Assembly: GCF_900105245.1 (NCBI RefSeq)
Contig: NZ_FNSZ01000001.1
Span: 6,818,001 to 6,882,000, forward strand
DNA length: 64,000 nt
Direction: 5' to 3'
Source: Streptomyces sp. 1222.5
GTDB lineage: Bacteria > Actinomycetota > Actinomycetes > Streptomycetales > Streptomycetaceae
Position 1 is the stretch's first letter. Every line of letters starts with the position of its first letter. A program made the position numbers and the translations under genes. Positions 48,169 to 56,980 of this stretch are shown here, piece by piece. The notes under the pieces were generated by a model. The model was not told where the DNA came from and made no database searches. It saw nothing but the letters and a program-made list of their open reading frames with translations.

Positions 48169-49131
48169 ATGACCGGCATGACTCTCACCGCCCCGCCCGC
48201 CACCGGCGTCCGCGCCCTCTGGGAAGACCTGCCGCGTGCCGTGCGGGACGCGGTCGGCGGGGTGCTCGGGGCGCCGGTCGTCCGCGCCGTGACCCAGAGC
48301 GGCGGCTTCTCGCCGGGCGTGGCCGCGCGGGTGCGCACCGCGGCCGGCGGCACCGGCTTCGTCAAGGCGGTGAGCGCCGCCGCCAACCCGGACAGCCCCG
48401 CGCTGCACCGCAGGGAGGCGCGGATCGCCGACGCGCTCCCGGCCGGCGTGCCCGCGCCGCGGCTGCTCGGGTCCTACGACGACGGCACCTGGGTCGCCCT
48501 GGTCTTCGAGGAGGTGACGGGGCGCCAGCCGCACGTGCCCTGGCAGCCGGCGGAGCTGCGCCGGGTGCTGGACGCCGTCACCCTCCTCGCCCGCACCGCC
48601 GGCCGGGCGCCGCTCGTCGCCCCGCCCGTGGGCGAGGCCCTGGCCGACGACTTCACCGGCTGGCGCGCACTCGCCGACCGCCGGGACGATGACCTGCGGG
48701 GCGGACTCGGCGCATGGGCCGCGGCCCACCTGCCGGACCTCGCCGCGCTGGAGGCCCGGTGGGCCGAGGGCGCGGCCGGGGACACCCTGGCCCACGGCGA
48801 CCTCCGCGCGGACAACGTCCTGCTGACGGCCGACGGCCGCGTCGTCCTCGTGGACTGGCCGCACGCCGTGCGGGCCGCCGCCTGGTTCGACCTGCTGGTG
48901 ATGCTGCCGTGCGTGCGGGCCCAGGGCGGGCCCGACCCCGAGGAGGTGTTCACCGCGCACCCGCTCGGCCGCGCGGCGGACCGGGACGCGGTGACCGCCG
49001 CGCTGGCCGCCCTCACCGGTTACTTCCTGCGCGGTTCGCTGAAGCCCGCCCCGCCGGGACTGCCCACCCTGCGGCCCTTCCAGCGGGTCCAGGGCGAGGC
49101 CGCCCTGGCCTGGCTCAGGAGGCGGCTGTGA
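48169..49131 (+). CDS. Aminoglycoside phosphotransferase-like kinase (APH family)
   Basis: A 320-residue kinase-fold protein of PF01636. The catalytic loop is HGDLRADN starting at His 209, the metal-binding Asp is in VVLVDWPHAV, and the ATP-contact region is GFVKAVSAAANP with Glu-containing helix RREARIADAL. The family phosphorylates aminoglycosides, homoserine, choline and other hydroxyls; resistance cannot be inferred from this sequence. ATG 48169 is followed by an in-frame ATG at 48178. The last 17 bp overlap the end of the convergent glutamine amidotransferase gene. Confidence 0.85.
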   Translation: MTGMTLTAPPATGVRALWEDLPRAVRDAVGGVLGAPVVRAVTQSGGFSPGVAARVRTAAGGTGFVKAVSAAANPDSPALHRREARIADALPAGVPAPRLLGSYDDGTWVALVFEEVTGRQPHVPWQPAELRRVLDAVTLLARTAGRAPLVAPPVGEALADDFTGWRALADRRDDDLRGGLGAWAAAHLPDLAALEARWAEGAAGDTLAHGDLRADNVLLTADGRVVLVDWPHAVRAAAWFDLLVMLPCVRAQGGPDPEEVFTAHPLGRAADRDAVTAALAALTGYFLRGSLKPAPPGLPTLRPFQRVQGEAALAWLRRRL

Positions 49132-49801
49132 CCAGGGCCCGCATCACCCGCAGGTCCTCGCCCATCTCCGGATGCCACTGGACGCCCAGCACCCAGCCCC
49201 GCTCCCGCGGCAGCTCGACCGCCTCCACGGTGCCGTCCGCCGCGTAGGCCGACGGCACGAGCCCCGCGCCGAGGGTCTCCACCGCCTGGTGGTGGTACGT
49301 CGGCACCGTCACCTCCTCCGGGACGATCCCCGCGTACAGGGTGCCCGGCACCGGCTTCACCGGGTGGCCGCCGAACACGCCGACCACCTCCGCGTGCCCG
49401 TCCAGGTGCTGCACGAGGGTCCCGCCGAGGGCCACGTTCAGCAGCTGCATGCCCCGGCAGACGCCGAGCAGCGGCACGCCCGCCGTCAGGGCCGCGTCGA
49501 TCAGGGCCAGCTCCCAGGCGTCCCGCTCGTGCGCCGGCGGCCCCGTGCGGGGCGAGCGGTCGGCGCCGTAGCGGGCGGGATCGACGTCCGGGCCGCCCGC
49601 GATCACCAGCCCGTCCAGGCGGGCGACGGCGGCCGCCGCGTGCGCGGGAGCGTCCGGCGGCAGCATCGCCGCCAGTGCCCCGGCGCGCTGCACCAGCCGG
49701 GGATAGGCGGCCGGCAGCAGCGCCGCCGCCAGCTCCCAGACGCCCCAGCGCGCACCGGCCTCCAGGTAGGTGCTCACACCGATCAGCGGTCGTACGGTCA
49801 T
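49115..49801 (-). CDS. Class I glutamine amidotransferase-like gamma-glutamyl hydrolase (PuuD type)
   Basis: A 228-residue GATase-fold hydrolase. The nucleophile Cys is in LLGVCRGMQLLN, the His/Glu pair in GVQWHPE, and the oxyanion strand in VIAGGPDVDP. PuuD and its kin split gamma-glutamyl bonds of gamma-glutamyl-GABA or related amides. The setting, beside a FadR-type regulator and a GlnA4-like synthetase, points to hydrolysis of the gamma-glutamyl product in amine catabolism. ATG 49801 has GGGAAGGG upstream. It lies 55 bp downstream of the regulator gene on the same strand, with an 8-bp-arm palindrome between. Confidence 0.92.
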   Translation of the reverse strand: MTVRPLIGVSTYLEAGARWGVWELAAALLPAAYPRLVQRAGALAAMLPPDAPAHAAAAVARLDGLVIAGGPDVDPARYGADRSPRTGPPAHERDAWELALIDAALTAGVPLLGVCRGMQLLNVALGGTLVQHLDGHAEVVGVFGGHPVKPVPGTLYAGIVPEEVTVPTYHHQAVETLGAGLVPSAYAADGTVEAVELPRERGWVLGVQWHPEMGEDLRVMRALVTAAS

Positions 49802-49821
49802 GCTGCCCTTCCCGAAAAGCT

Positions 49822-49845
49822 CAAAGGTGCCCACACACACCTTTG
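49822..49845. promoter_or_regulatory. Inverted repeat between the GntR gene and the amidotransferase gene
   Basis: CAAAGGTG (49822-49829) and CACCTTTG (49838-49845) are exact inverted repeats with an 8-nt centre. It lies 21 bp upstream of the amidotransferase start, so it could be an operator or a leader hairpin. Confidence 0.55.
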
Positions 49846-49856
49846 CAGAAGCGGGC

Positions 49857-50609
49857 TCAGGTCAGGAAGCCCCGCAGCAGGGCCGCCGTGCCCGCGCAGT
49901 GCTCGCGCATCATCTCCCGCGCGCCGTCCGCGTCCCCGTCCAGCACCGCCTCCACCAGCGCGGTGTGCTGGCGCTGGGAGTGCTCCAGGTTGCGCACCAG
50001 CAGCGGGATGCAGTCCAGCAGGTCGTTGACGGTGGCCCGGACGGCCGCGTACTGGGCGGTCAGGGACGGCGACCCGCACAGCTCGGCGAGCGTCAGGTGC
50101 AGCAGCGTGTCCTGCCGCCGGTAGTCGGCGAGCGGTGCCTCGTGCGTACGGTGCAGCGCCTCCCGGAGCCGGCCGGCCCGTGCGTCCGTCAGCCCGTGCG
50201 CCGCGCACAGCCCGGCCGCCCCCACCTCCAGCACCTCGCGGAAACGCAGCACGTCCTCGACGTCGACCCCGGCGACGCGCCGCCGCAGCTCGTCCTCGCC
50301 ACCCGCGTCCGTGCGCGGCAGCACGAACGTTCCGCCGTACCGCCCGCGCCGCGCCTCCACCAGCCCCTGGTCCTGCAGCACCTTCAGCACCTCGCGCAGG
50401 GTCACCCGGCTGATCCCGAGCCGCTCCGCCAGCTCCCGCTCGGCGGGCAGCCGTTCGCCCCCGGGCACCAGGCCCAGCCGGACGACCTGGAGGATCTGCT
50501 CCAGCGCCTCCTCGAAGCCGTTGCCCGCCCGCACCGGCCGCAGCACCGGAGCGAGGCGGTCGCCGATCCCCCCGGTGCCCGCCCGCTGCCACTCCGTCTC
50601 CCGCGACAC
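49857..50609 (-). CDS. epuRII: GntR/FadR-family regulator, EpuRII-like
   Basis: A 250-residue FadR-subfamily regulator. The winged helix-turn-helix is at about 35-100 (EEALEQILQVVRLGLVPGGE, RLPAERELAERLGISRVTLR, EVLKVLQDQGLVEARRGRYG). The FCD effector domain has DVLRFREVLEVGAAGLCAAH, the metal-ligand His residues in QDTLLHLTLAE and REMMREHCAGTAALLR. Its position between glnA4 and the amidotransferase gene fits EpuRII, described in S. coelicolor as repressor of glnA4. The symbol rests on that synteny from memory. GTG 50609 has AAGGGG nine bases upstream; TTG 50633 would add 8 residues. Confidence 0.9.
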   Translation of the reverse strand: MSRETEWQRAGTGGIGDRLAPVLRPVRAGNGFEEALEQILQVVRLGLVPGGERLPAERELAERLGISRVTLREVLKVLQDQGLVEARRGRYGGTFVLPRTDAGGEDELRRRVAGVDVEDVLRFREVLEVGAAGLCAAHGLTDARAGRLREALHRTHEAPLADYRRQDTLLHLTLAELCGSPSLTAQYAAVRATVNDLLDCIPLLVRNLEHSQRQHTALVEAVLDGDADGAREMMREHCAGTAALLRGFLT

Positions 50610-50628
50610 CCGCCGTACCCCCTTCCCA

Positions 50629-50697
50629 AGCAATGGTTCTGAGCAATACCTTATGGCTCCCGGCCCGGCCGAAGAGGCGCGAAGGCGCCGAAGGAGG
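50629..50697 (+). promoter_or_regulatory. Divergent control region of the glnA4 and GntR genes
   Basis: 95 bp separate the two starts. AGCAAT is repeated directly at 50629-50634 and 50642-50647. TACCTT at 50647-50652 with TTCCCA at 50623-50628 (18-bp spacer) could be the glnA4 promoter. The glnA4 Shine-Dalgarno AAGGAGG is at 50691-50697. The repeats are possible regulator half-sites. Confidence 0.4.
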
Positions 50698-50704
50698 CTC
50701 TCCC

Positions 50705-52066
50705 GTGGCAGACCGCACAGCCCCGCTCAGCGTCGAGGAACTGCACGCCCTCGTCGCGGGCGGTGAGATCGACACTGTCGTGCTGGCCTTCCCCGACATG
50801 CAAGGGCGTCTCCAGGGCAAGCGGTTCGCGGCCCGCTTCTTCCTGGACGAGGTCCTGCACCACGGCACCGAGGGCTGCAACTACCTCCTCGCCGTCGACA
50901 CCGAGATGAACACCGTGGACGGCTACGCGATGTCCTCCTGGGACCGCGGCTACGGCGACTTCGCCATGCACCCCGACCCGTCCACCCTGCGCCGCATCCC
51001 CTGGCACCCCGGCACGGCGCTGCTCGTCGCCGACCTCGCCTGGAACGACGGCTCCCCGGTGGTCGCCGCCCCGCGCCAGATCCTGCGCCGCCAGCTCGAC
51101 CGCCTCGCCGGTCTCGGCCTCACCGCCCAGGTCGGCACCGAGCTGGAGTTCATCGTCTTCAAGGACACCTACGAGCAGGCCTGGAACGCGAACTACCGCG
51201 GCCTGACCCCGGCCAACCAGTACAACATCGACTACTCCGTCCTCGGCACCGGCCGCATCGAGCCCCTGCTGCGCCGCCTGCGCAACGACATGGCCGGCGC
51301 CGGCCTCACCGTCGAGTCCGCCAAGGGCGAGTGCAACCCCGGCCAGCACGAGATCGCCTTCCGCTACGACGAGGCCCTCGTCACCTGCGACCAGCACGCC
51401 CTGTACAAGACCGGCGCCAAGGAGATCGCCGCCCAGGAGGGCGTCTCGATCACCTTCATGGCCAAGTACGACGAGCGGGAGGGCAACTCCTGCCACATCC
51501 ACCTCTCCCTCGCCGACGCCGACGGCGCCAACGCCATGGCCGACGACGAGGGCGGCATGTCGGAGGTCATGCGGCACTTCCTCGCCGGTCAGCTCGCCGC
51601 ACTGCGCGACTTCTCGCTCCTCTACGCGCCGAACATCAACTCCTACAAGCGCTTCCAGCCCGGCTCCTTCGCCCCGACCGCCGTCGCCTGGGGTCACGAC
51701 AACCGCACCTGTGCCCTCCGGGTCGTCGGCCACGGCCGCTCCCTGCGCTTCGAGAACCGCCTCCCCGGCGGAGACGTCAACCCCTACCTCGCCGTCGCCG
51801 GACTCGTCGCGGCCGGCCTGCACGGCATCGAGCAGAAACTCGAACTCCCCGAGCCGTGCCCCGGCAACGCCTACACCGCCGACTTCGAGCACGTCCCGAC
51901 CACCCTGCGGGAGGCCGCCGGACTCTGGGAGAACAGCCCTCTCGCGAAGGCAGCGTTCGGCGAGGAGGTAGTGGCCCACTACCGCAACATGGCGCGCGTC
52001 GAACTGGACGCCTTCGACGCCGCGGTCACCGACTGGGAGCTGCGCCGCTCCTTCGAACGCCTGTGA
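50705..52066 (+). CDS. glnA4: Glutamine synthetase-like gamma-glutamylethanolamide synthetase GlnA4
   Basis: A 453-residue GS-I fold enzyme. Metal and glutamate sites are in GTELEFIVF, GECNPGQHEI and NSCHIHLSLA. The ATP/product region is in NINSYKRFQP and FENRLPGGDVNPYLAVAG. In S. coelicolor, GlnA4 couples glutamate to ethanolamine rather than to ammonia. The same neighbours here (regulator, amidotransferase, aldehyde dehydrogenase) support that role over a housekeeping GlnA. GTG 50705 has AAGGAGG at 50691-50697. It is followed 26 bp later by the dehydrogenase, with TGATG at its stop. Confidence 0.92.
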   Translation: MADRTAPLSVEELHALVAGGEIDTVVLAFPDMQGRLQGKRFAARFFLDEVLHHGTEGCNYLLAVDTEMNTVDGYAMSSWDRGYGDFAMHPDPSTLRRIPWHPGTALLVADLAWNDGSPVVAAPRQILRRQLDRLAGLGLTAQVGTELEFIVFKDTYEQAWNANYRGLTPANQYNIDYSVLGTGRIEPLLRRLRNDMAGAGLTVESAKGECNPGQHEIAFRYDEALVTCDQHALYKTGAKEIAAQEGVSITFMAKYDEREGNSCHIHLSLADADGANAMADDEGGMSEVMRHFLAGQLAALRDFSLLYAPNINSYKRFQPGSFAPTAVAWGHDNRTCALRVVGHGRSLRFENRLPGGDVNPYLAVAGLVAAGLHGIEQKLELPEPCPGNAYTADFEHVPTTLREAAGLWENSPLAKAAFGEEVVAHYRNMARVELDAFDAAVTDWELRRSFERL

Positions 52067-52092
52067 TGCGCACGCCTGTGAAAGGTCACCAC

Positions 52093-53466
52093 GTGTCCGA
52101 TCCGCACGAGCTGACGGTCCTCAACCCCGCCACCGAGGAGACCGTCGCCACCGTCCCCGCGGCGAGCGCCGAGGACGTCGGCGCCGCCGTCGTACGCGCC
52201 GTACGCGCCCAGGCCCGGTGGGCCGCCCTCGCCCCCGCCGACCGGGCCCGGCTGCTCCGCCGGTTCGCCGACACCGTCGACGCGCACCTGGAGGAACTCG
52301 CCCAGCTGGAGGTCCGCGAGGCCGGCCACACCGTCGGCAACGCCCGCTGGGAGGCCGGCAACGCCCGCGACCTGCTCCTGTACGCGGCCGGCGGCGCCGA
52401 ACGCCTGCTCGGCGCGCAGATCCCGGCCCCCGGCGGCTTCAACGTCACCTTCCACGAACCCCTGGGCGTCGTCGGCGTCATCGCGCCCTGGAACTTCCCG
52501 ATGCCGATCGCCGCCTGGGGCTGCTTCCCGGCACTGGCGGCGGGCAACGCGGTCGTCCTCAAGCCCGCCGAGACCACCCCGCTCACCGCGCTCCGCCTCG
52601 CCGAACTCGCCCTGGACGCGGGCCTGCCCGAGCACGTGTTCCAGGTGCTGCCCGGCCACGGCCACATCGCCGGACGCGCCCTGGTGGACCACCCCGACGT
52701 CGCCAAGATCGTGTTCACGGGCTCCACGACCACCGGCCGCGAGGTCATGGAGCGCTGCGCCCGCCTGGTCAAGCCGGTCACCCTGGAACTCGGCGGCAAG
52801 AGCCCCAACGTGGTCTTCGCCGACGCCGACCTGGAAGCCGCCCTCGACCCCTTCTCCTTCCTGGACAACTCCGGCCAGGACTGCTGCGCCCGCACCCGCG
52901 TCCTGGTGCAGGAGACGGTGTTCGAGGAGGCCCGCGAGTTCCTCGCCGACGCGCTGGCCGCCGTCGTCGTGGGCGACCCGGCCGACGGCAAGACGCAGAT
53001 GGGCCCGCTGATCTCCCGGCAGCAGCTGGACCGCGTCCGCTCCTACGTCCCCGAGGACGCCCCGGCCCTGCGCGGCACCGCCCCCGAAGGCCCCGGATTC
53101 TGGTTCCCGCCGACCGTCCTCACCGGGGAACGGCCGGACGGCCGGGCCGCCCGCGAGGAGATCTTCGGCCCCGTCGCCGTCCTCCTGCCGTTCTCCGACG
53201 AGGCCGACGCCGTCCGCCTCGCCAACGACACCCCCTACGGCCTCTCCGGCTCCGTCTGGACCCGCGACCTGGGCCGCGCCCTGCGCGTCTCGCGGGCCGT
53301 CCGCGCAGGCAACCTGTCCGTCAACTCCCACTCCAGCGTCCGCTACTGGACCCCGTTCGGCGGCTTCAAGCAGTCCGGCCTCGGCCGGGAACTCGGCCCC
53401 GACGCCCTGACCGCCTTCACCGAGACCAAGAACGTCTTCATCAGCACGGAGGGCCCCGCACAGTGA
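52093..53466 (+). CDS. NAD(P)-dependent aldehyde dehydrogenase
   Basis: A 457-residue ALDH. Coenzyme and catalytic residues are the Asn in APWNFPMP, Lys in VVLKPAE, Glu in ELGGKSPN and Cys 264 in SGQDCCA; the C-terminal FGGFKQSGLGRELG is typical. It should oxidise an aldehyde to its acid, here possibly the gamma-glutamyl-acetaldehyde formed from ethanolamide. GTG 52093 with AAAGG at 52081-52085 is used; ATG 52066 overlapping the glnA4 stop (TGATG) is an alternative and would add 9 residues. The next gene overlaps by GTGA, so glnA4, this gene and the SDR form an operon. Confidence 0.93.
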   Translation: MSDPHELTVLNPATEETVATVPAASAEDVGAAVVRAVRAQARWAALAPADRARLLRRFADTVDAHLEELAQLEVREAGHTVGNARWEAGNARDLLLYAAGGAERLLGAQIPAPGGFNVTFHEPLGVVGVIAPWNFPMPIAAWGCFPALAAGNAVVLKPAETTPLTALRLAELALDAGLPEHVFQVLPGHGHIAGRALVDHPDVAKIVFTGSTTTGREVMERCARLVKPVTLELGGKSPNVVFADADLEAALDPFSFLDNSGQDCCARTRVLVQETVFEEAREFLADALAAVVVGDPADGKTQMGPLISRQQLDRVRSYVPEDAPALRGTAPEGPGFWFPPTVLTGERPDGRAAREEIFGPVAVLLPFSDEADAVRLANDTPYGLSGSVWTRDLGRALRVSRAVRAGNLSVNSHSSVRYWTPFGGFKQSGLGRELGPDALTAFTETKNVFISTEGPAQ

Positions 53467-54245
53467 CCGACACCACCGTCTGCCGCCGCCTGGTCGGCCG
53501 TACCGCCGTCGTCACCGGAGCCGGCAGCGGCATCGGCCTCGCCGCCGCCCGCCGGCTCGCGTCCGAGGGCGCCCACGTGGTCTGTGCCGACGTGGACGAG
53601 ACCCGGGGCAAGGCCGCGGCCGACGAGATCGGCGGCCTCTTCGTGAAGGCCGACGTCACCGACCCCGAGCAGGTCGAGGCACTCTTCAGGGCCGCCCACG
53701 ACACCTACGGCAGCGTCGACATCGCCTTCAACAACGCCGGCATCTCCCCGCCCGACGACGACTCCATCCTGGAGACCGGACTGGACGCCTGGAAGCGCGT
53801 CCAGGAGGTCAACCTCACCTCCGTCTACCTGTGCTGCAAGGCCGCCATCCCCTACATGCGCCGCCAGGGCAAGGGCTCCATCATCAACACCGCGTCCTTC
53901 GTGGCCAGGATGGGTGCGGCCACCTCGCAGATCTCGTACACCGCCTCCAAGGGCGGCGTGCTGGCCATGTCCCGCGAACTGGGCGTGCAGTTCGCCCGCG
54001 AGGGCATCCGGGTGAACGCCCTGTGCCCCGGCCCGGTCAACACCCCCCTGCTCCAGGAGCTGTTCGCCAAGGATCCGGAACGGGCCGCCCGCCGCCTCGT
54101 CCACATCCCCGTCGGCCGGTTCGCCGAGGCCGAGGAGATCGCCGCCGCCGTCGCCTTCCTCGCCAGCGACGACTCCTCCTTCGTCAACGCCACCGACTTC
54201 CTGGTGGACGGCGGGATCTCCGGCGCGTACGTCACCCCGCTGTAG
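53463..54245 (+). CDS. Short-chain dehydrogenase/reductase
   Basis: A 260-residue classical SDR. The cofactor motif is TGAGSGIG at 18-25, NNAG is present, the catalytic Ser is in IINTASFVARMG, and Y159-x3-K163 in ISYTASKGG. The acidic residue at the end of the second strand (VVCADVDE) favours NAD(H). It would oxidise an alcohol to an aldehyde or reduce a ketone; as third gene of the glnA4 operon it is a candidate for the alcohol-to-aldehyde step before the ALDH. GTG 53463 overlaps the dehydrogenase stop as GTGA. Confidence 0.93.
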   Translation: MTDTTVCRRLVGRTAVVTGAGSGIGLAAARRLASEGAHVVCADVDETRGKAAADEIGGLFVKADVTDPEQVEALFRAAHDTYGSVDIAFNNAGISPPDDDSILETGLDAWKRVQEVNLTSVYLCCKAAIPYMRRQGKGSIINTASFVARMGAATSQISYTASKGGVLAMSRELGVQFAREGIRVNALCPGPVNTPLLQELFAKDPERAARRLVHIPVGRFAEAEEIAAAVAFLASDDSSFVNATDFLVDGGISGAYVTPL

Positions 54246-54256
54246 GGGCCGAACGG

Positions 54257-54262
54257 TACGGT
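54257..54262 (+). promoter_or_regulatory. Putative -10 box of the secreted HAD gene
   Basis: TACGGT lies 8 nt before ATG 54271 and no Shine-Dalgarno is visible, so a very short or absent leader is possible. Confidence 0.35.
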
Positions 54263-54270
54263 CCACGCGT

Positions 54271-55500
54271 ATGCGACACCTTCTCGCGTGGACCCTGGCC
54301 GCGGCCGCCGTCCTGGCGGCCGCGCCCGCCGCGGACCCGGCCGCCCGGCAGTGCCCCCGCCTGACCACCCGCTGGTACGGCGACAACCGCGCCCGCCTCC
54401 AACAGGTCGTCGACGCGTACGGCAGCTGCTCCGGCCGTTCCGGTGCCGTCGCGGTCTTCGACTGGGACAACACCGTCACCAAGAACGACGTCACCGACGC
54501 CACCCTGTCCTGGGCGCTCCGGCACGACAGACTGCCGCGCCCCGCCCGCTGGAAGGACACCAGCGCCTGGCTGACGGACACGGCCGACCACGCCCTCACC
54601 GAGGCCTGCGGCACGGGCACCACCGCACCCCTGCGGACGTCCACGCGCCCCCGCTGCACGGACGAGATCGTGGAGATCCGCGAGAACGGCACCACCACGA
54701 GCGGCGCCCCCGCCTTCGCCGGCCGCTGGAACCACCGGCGCACCGTCCCGCAGTACGCCTGGGTCCCACAGCTCTTCGCCGGCCGCACCCCCGCCGAGCT
54801 CGCCTCCTACGCACGCGCCGCCCGCCGCGAGGCCCTCGCCGCCCCGCTCGGCGCCACCCGCACCCTCGGCACCCACACGGTCCCCGCCGCCGTCCGCTAC
54901 TACGACCAGCAGCGCGACCTGATCCGCACCCTCCAGCGGGCCGGCTTCCGGGTCTACGTCGTCTCGGCCGGCGCCGAGCCCGTCACCGAGGTGTGGTCAC
55001 GGGCCGTCGGCGTCGACGCCGCCCACACCATCGCCATCCGCTCGGTCCTCGACCGGCGCGGCCGGATCACCGTGCGCAACGAGGGCTGCGGCGGCGTTCC
55101 TGTCACTCAGGGCGCGGTGATCCCGTACATCGACGGCAAGCGCTGCTGGATCGCCCAGGAGATCTACGGCGTCCGGGGCGCCCGGGCCTGGCGACGGCAG
55201 CCCGCGCGGCTCCGGCCCGCCCTCGCCGCCGGCGACGCCGACACCGACGTCACCTTCGTCGGCGACGCCACCGGCGCCCACCTCGTGATCAACCGGAACA
55301 AGCCCGAGCTGATGTGCCGGGCGTACGACGACGCGGACCGCCGCTGGCTGGTCAACCCCATGTTCCTCGCGCCGCTGCCGCGCCGGACCGCGCCCTACCC
55401 CTGCTCGACCACCGCCCGCACCGCGCCCGACGGCAGCCGCGGGCCCCTGCGCCGTCCGGACGGCACGGTGGTACCGGACCAGCCGGACGGCGTGCACTGA
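54271..55500 (+). CDS. Secreted HAD-family phosphatase (phosphoserine-phosphatase-like)
   Basis: A 409-residue exported HAD protein. The signal peptide is MRHLLAWTLAAAAVLAAAPA. The core has the catalytic loop VFDWDNTVTKND (nucleophile Asp, acid/base Asp), VYVVSAGAEPVTEVW (motif II Ser) and DTDVTFVGDATGAHLVINRN (motif IV). Several Cys residues (QCP, GSCSG, EACG, RCTD, EGCGG, RCW, MCR, YPC) could form disulphides, in keeping with export. The substrate is unknown; release of phosphate from small organic phosphates outside the cell is an inference. It converges with the racemase-fold gene, with 7 bp between stops. Confidence 0.85.
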   Translation: MRHLLAWTLAAAAVLAAAPAADPAARQCPRLTTRWYGDNRARLQQVVDAYGSCSGRSGAVAVFDWDNTVTKNDVTDATLSWALRHDRLPRPARWKDTSAWLTDTADHALTEACGTGTTAPLRTSTRPRCTDEIVEIRENGTTTSGAPAFAGRWNHRRTVPQYAWVPQLFAGRTPAELASYARAARREALAAPLGATRTLGTHTVPAAVRYYDQQRDLIRTLQRAGFRVYVVSAGAEPVTEVWSRAVGVDAAHTIAIRSVLDRRGRITVRNEGCGGVPVTQGAVIPYIDGKRCWIAQEIYGVRGARAWRRQPARLRPALAAGDADTDVTFVGDATGAHLVINRNKPELMCRAYDDADRRWLVNPMFLAPLPRRTAPYPCSTTARTAPDGSRGPLRRPDGTVVPDQPDGVH

Positions 55501-55507
55501 CCGCAGG

Positions 55508-56710
55508 TCAGAGGAACGTCCGCCCCTCGCCCCGGTAGGTCGGCACGGTCGCCGTGACCTCGTCGCCCGCGATCAGGTGCAGGACCTCGAACCGCTCGCA
55601 CAGCTCGCCCGCCTTGGCGTGCCGGAACCACACCTTGTCCCCGATGAGCAGGTCGTCGGCGGGCGAGCCGAGCAGCGGGGTCTGCACCTCGCCGGGACCC
55701 TCCTGCGGGTCGTAGGCCAGCCCCTCCGGCAGGTACGGCACCGGCAGCCGGTCCGGTCCGGCGGCGCCGGAGGCCGGGTAGCCGCCACCGAGCACGGTGA
55801 CGACGCCCACCCCGGGCCGCCGGACGACCGGCTGCGCGAAGAGGGCGGCCGGACGGCCCGTGAACGAGGTGTAGTTGTCGAAGAGCCGTGGCACGTACAG
55901 CCCCGAACCGGCCGCGATCTCCGTCACCGCGTCCTCGGCGGCGGTCTGCTGCACGCTGCCGGTGCCACCGCCGTTGACGAACTCCAGGTCCGGGACGACG
56001 GACCGCACCGCACGCACCACGGCCGCCCGCCGGTCGGCCAGCTCCCGCCGGGCCGCGGCCTGCATCAGCCGGATCGCCCGTGAGCGCAGCGGCCGGCCGG
56101 CCACCGCGTCGCCGACCCCGGCGATGTGGCCCTCGTACGCCATGATCCCCACCAGCCGGAAACCCGGCCGCCGGGCCACCGAGCGTGCCAGCTCGGCGAG
56201 TTGCGCGGGGGAGCGCAGCGGCGAGCGCCGGGCCCCGACCCGCATCCGGCCGCCGAACAGCTGCAACGAGGTGTCCAACTCCAGGCAGACGCGCACCGCT
56301 TCGCGGCCGCCGTCGCGCGCCGCCTCGATGAGGTCGAGCTGCGCCGGATCGTCCACCATCACGGTGACGGCAGCGGCGAGCTTCGGATCGGCGGCCAGTT
56401 CCCCGAACCCGGCGCGGTCGGCCGACGGGTAGGCCAGCAGGACGTCGTCGAACCCGGACCGCGCGAGCCACAGCGACTCGGCCAGGGTGAACGACATGAT
56501 GCCCTGGAAGCCGTCCCTGGCCAGGACCCGCTCCAGCAGGGCGCGGCAGCGGACCGACTTGCTGGCGACCCGCACGGGCTTGCCGGCGGCGCGGCGCACG
56601 AGGTCGTCCGCGTTGGCGTCGAAGGCGTCCAGATCGACGATCGCGAGGGGGGCGTCGAGATGGGCGGTGGCCCGGTCGTAACGGGCCCGGTCGGCGGCGA
56701 GCGCAGTCAT
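55508..56710 (-). CDS. PLP-dependent alanine-racemase-fold amino acid deaminase/aldolase
   Basis: A 400-residue protein. The N-terminal barrel starts with LDAPLAIVDLDAFDANADDL and carries the PLP Lys in VRVASKSVRC. The usual barrel signals are GIMSFTLAESLWLA, VCLELDTSLQLFGGRMRVGA, MAYEGHIAGV and EFVNGGGTGSVQQT. The C-terminal part (GLYVPRLFDNY, then the dehydratase-like LIGDKVWFRHAKAGELCERF) matches D-threonine-aldolase/D-serine-dehydratase type enzymes rather than Alr. The reaction could be cleavage or deamination of a D- or hydroxy-amino acid. ATG 56710 has only weak ribosome pairing. The plus-strand shadow frame over it is longer but lacks codon bias. Confidence 0.87.
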   Translation of the reverse strand: MTALAADRARYDRATAHLDAPLAIVDLDAFDANADDLVRRAAGKPVRVASKSVRCRALLERVLARDGFQGIMSFTLAESLWLARSGFDDVLLAYPSADRAGFGELAADPKLAAAVTVMVDDPAQLDLIEAARDGGREAVRVCLELDTSLQLFGGRMRVGARRSPLRSPAQLAELARSVARRPGFRLVGIMAYEGHIAGVGDAVAGRPLRSRAIRLMQAAARRELADRRAAVVRAVRSVVPDLEFVNGGGTGSVQQTAAEDAVTEIAAGSGLYVPRLFDNYTSFTGRPAALFAQPVVRRPGVGVVTVLGGGYPASGAAGPDRLPVPYLPEGLAYDPQEGPGEVQTPLLGSPADDLLIGDKVWFRHAKAGELCERFEVLHLIAGDEVTATVPTYRGEGRTFL

Positions 56711-56980
56711 GACGGAAGCCTGCCAGACAGGCCTACCGCAGGGTAGGGGGATGTTCCGGGCAGATGCCCCGGGGGCCGCCCACGGGTTCTCTGCCGGTGC
56801 CCGACAACCCGTAGAGTGACGCGCACGAACGGCGGAACGCACCCGGCGCACATCTGAACCGGGATGCCGGTCCGGCCGTACGGGTATGCGTGCCCGGAGG
56901 GATCTTCCGCACCGGGCGCGGCCGAGCGGCAGGACGGCCCGCGTACGAGAGCGGCCCGGGCACGAGGGAACGGGGGGTGC

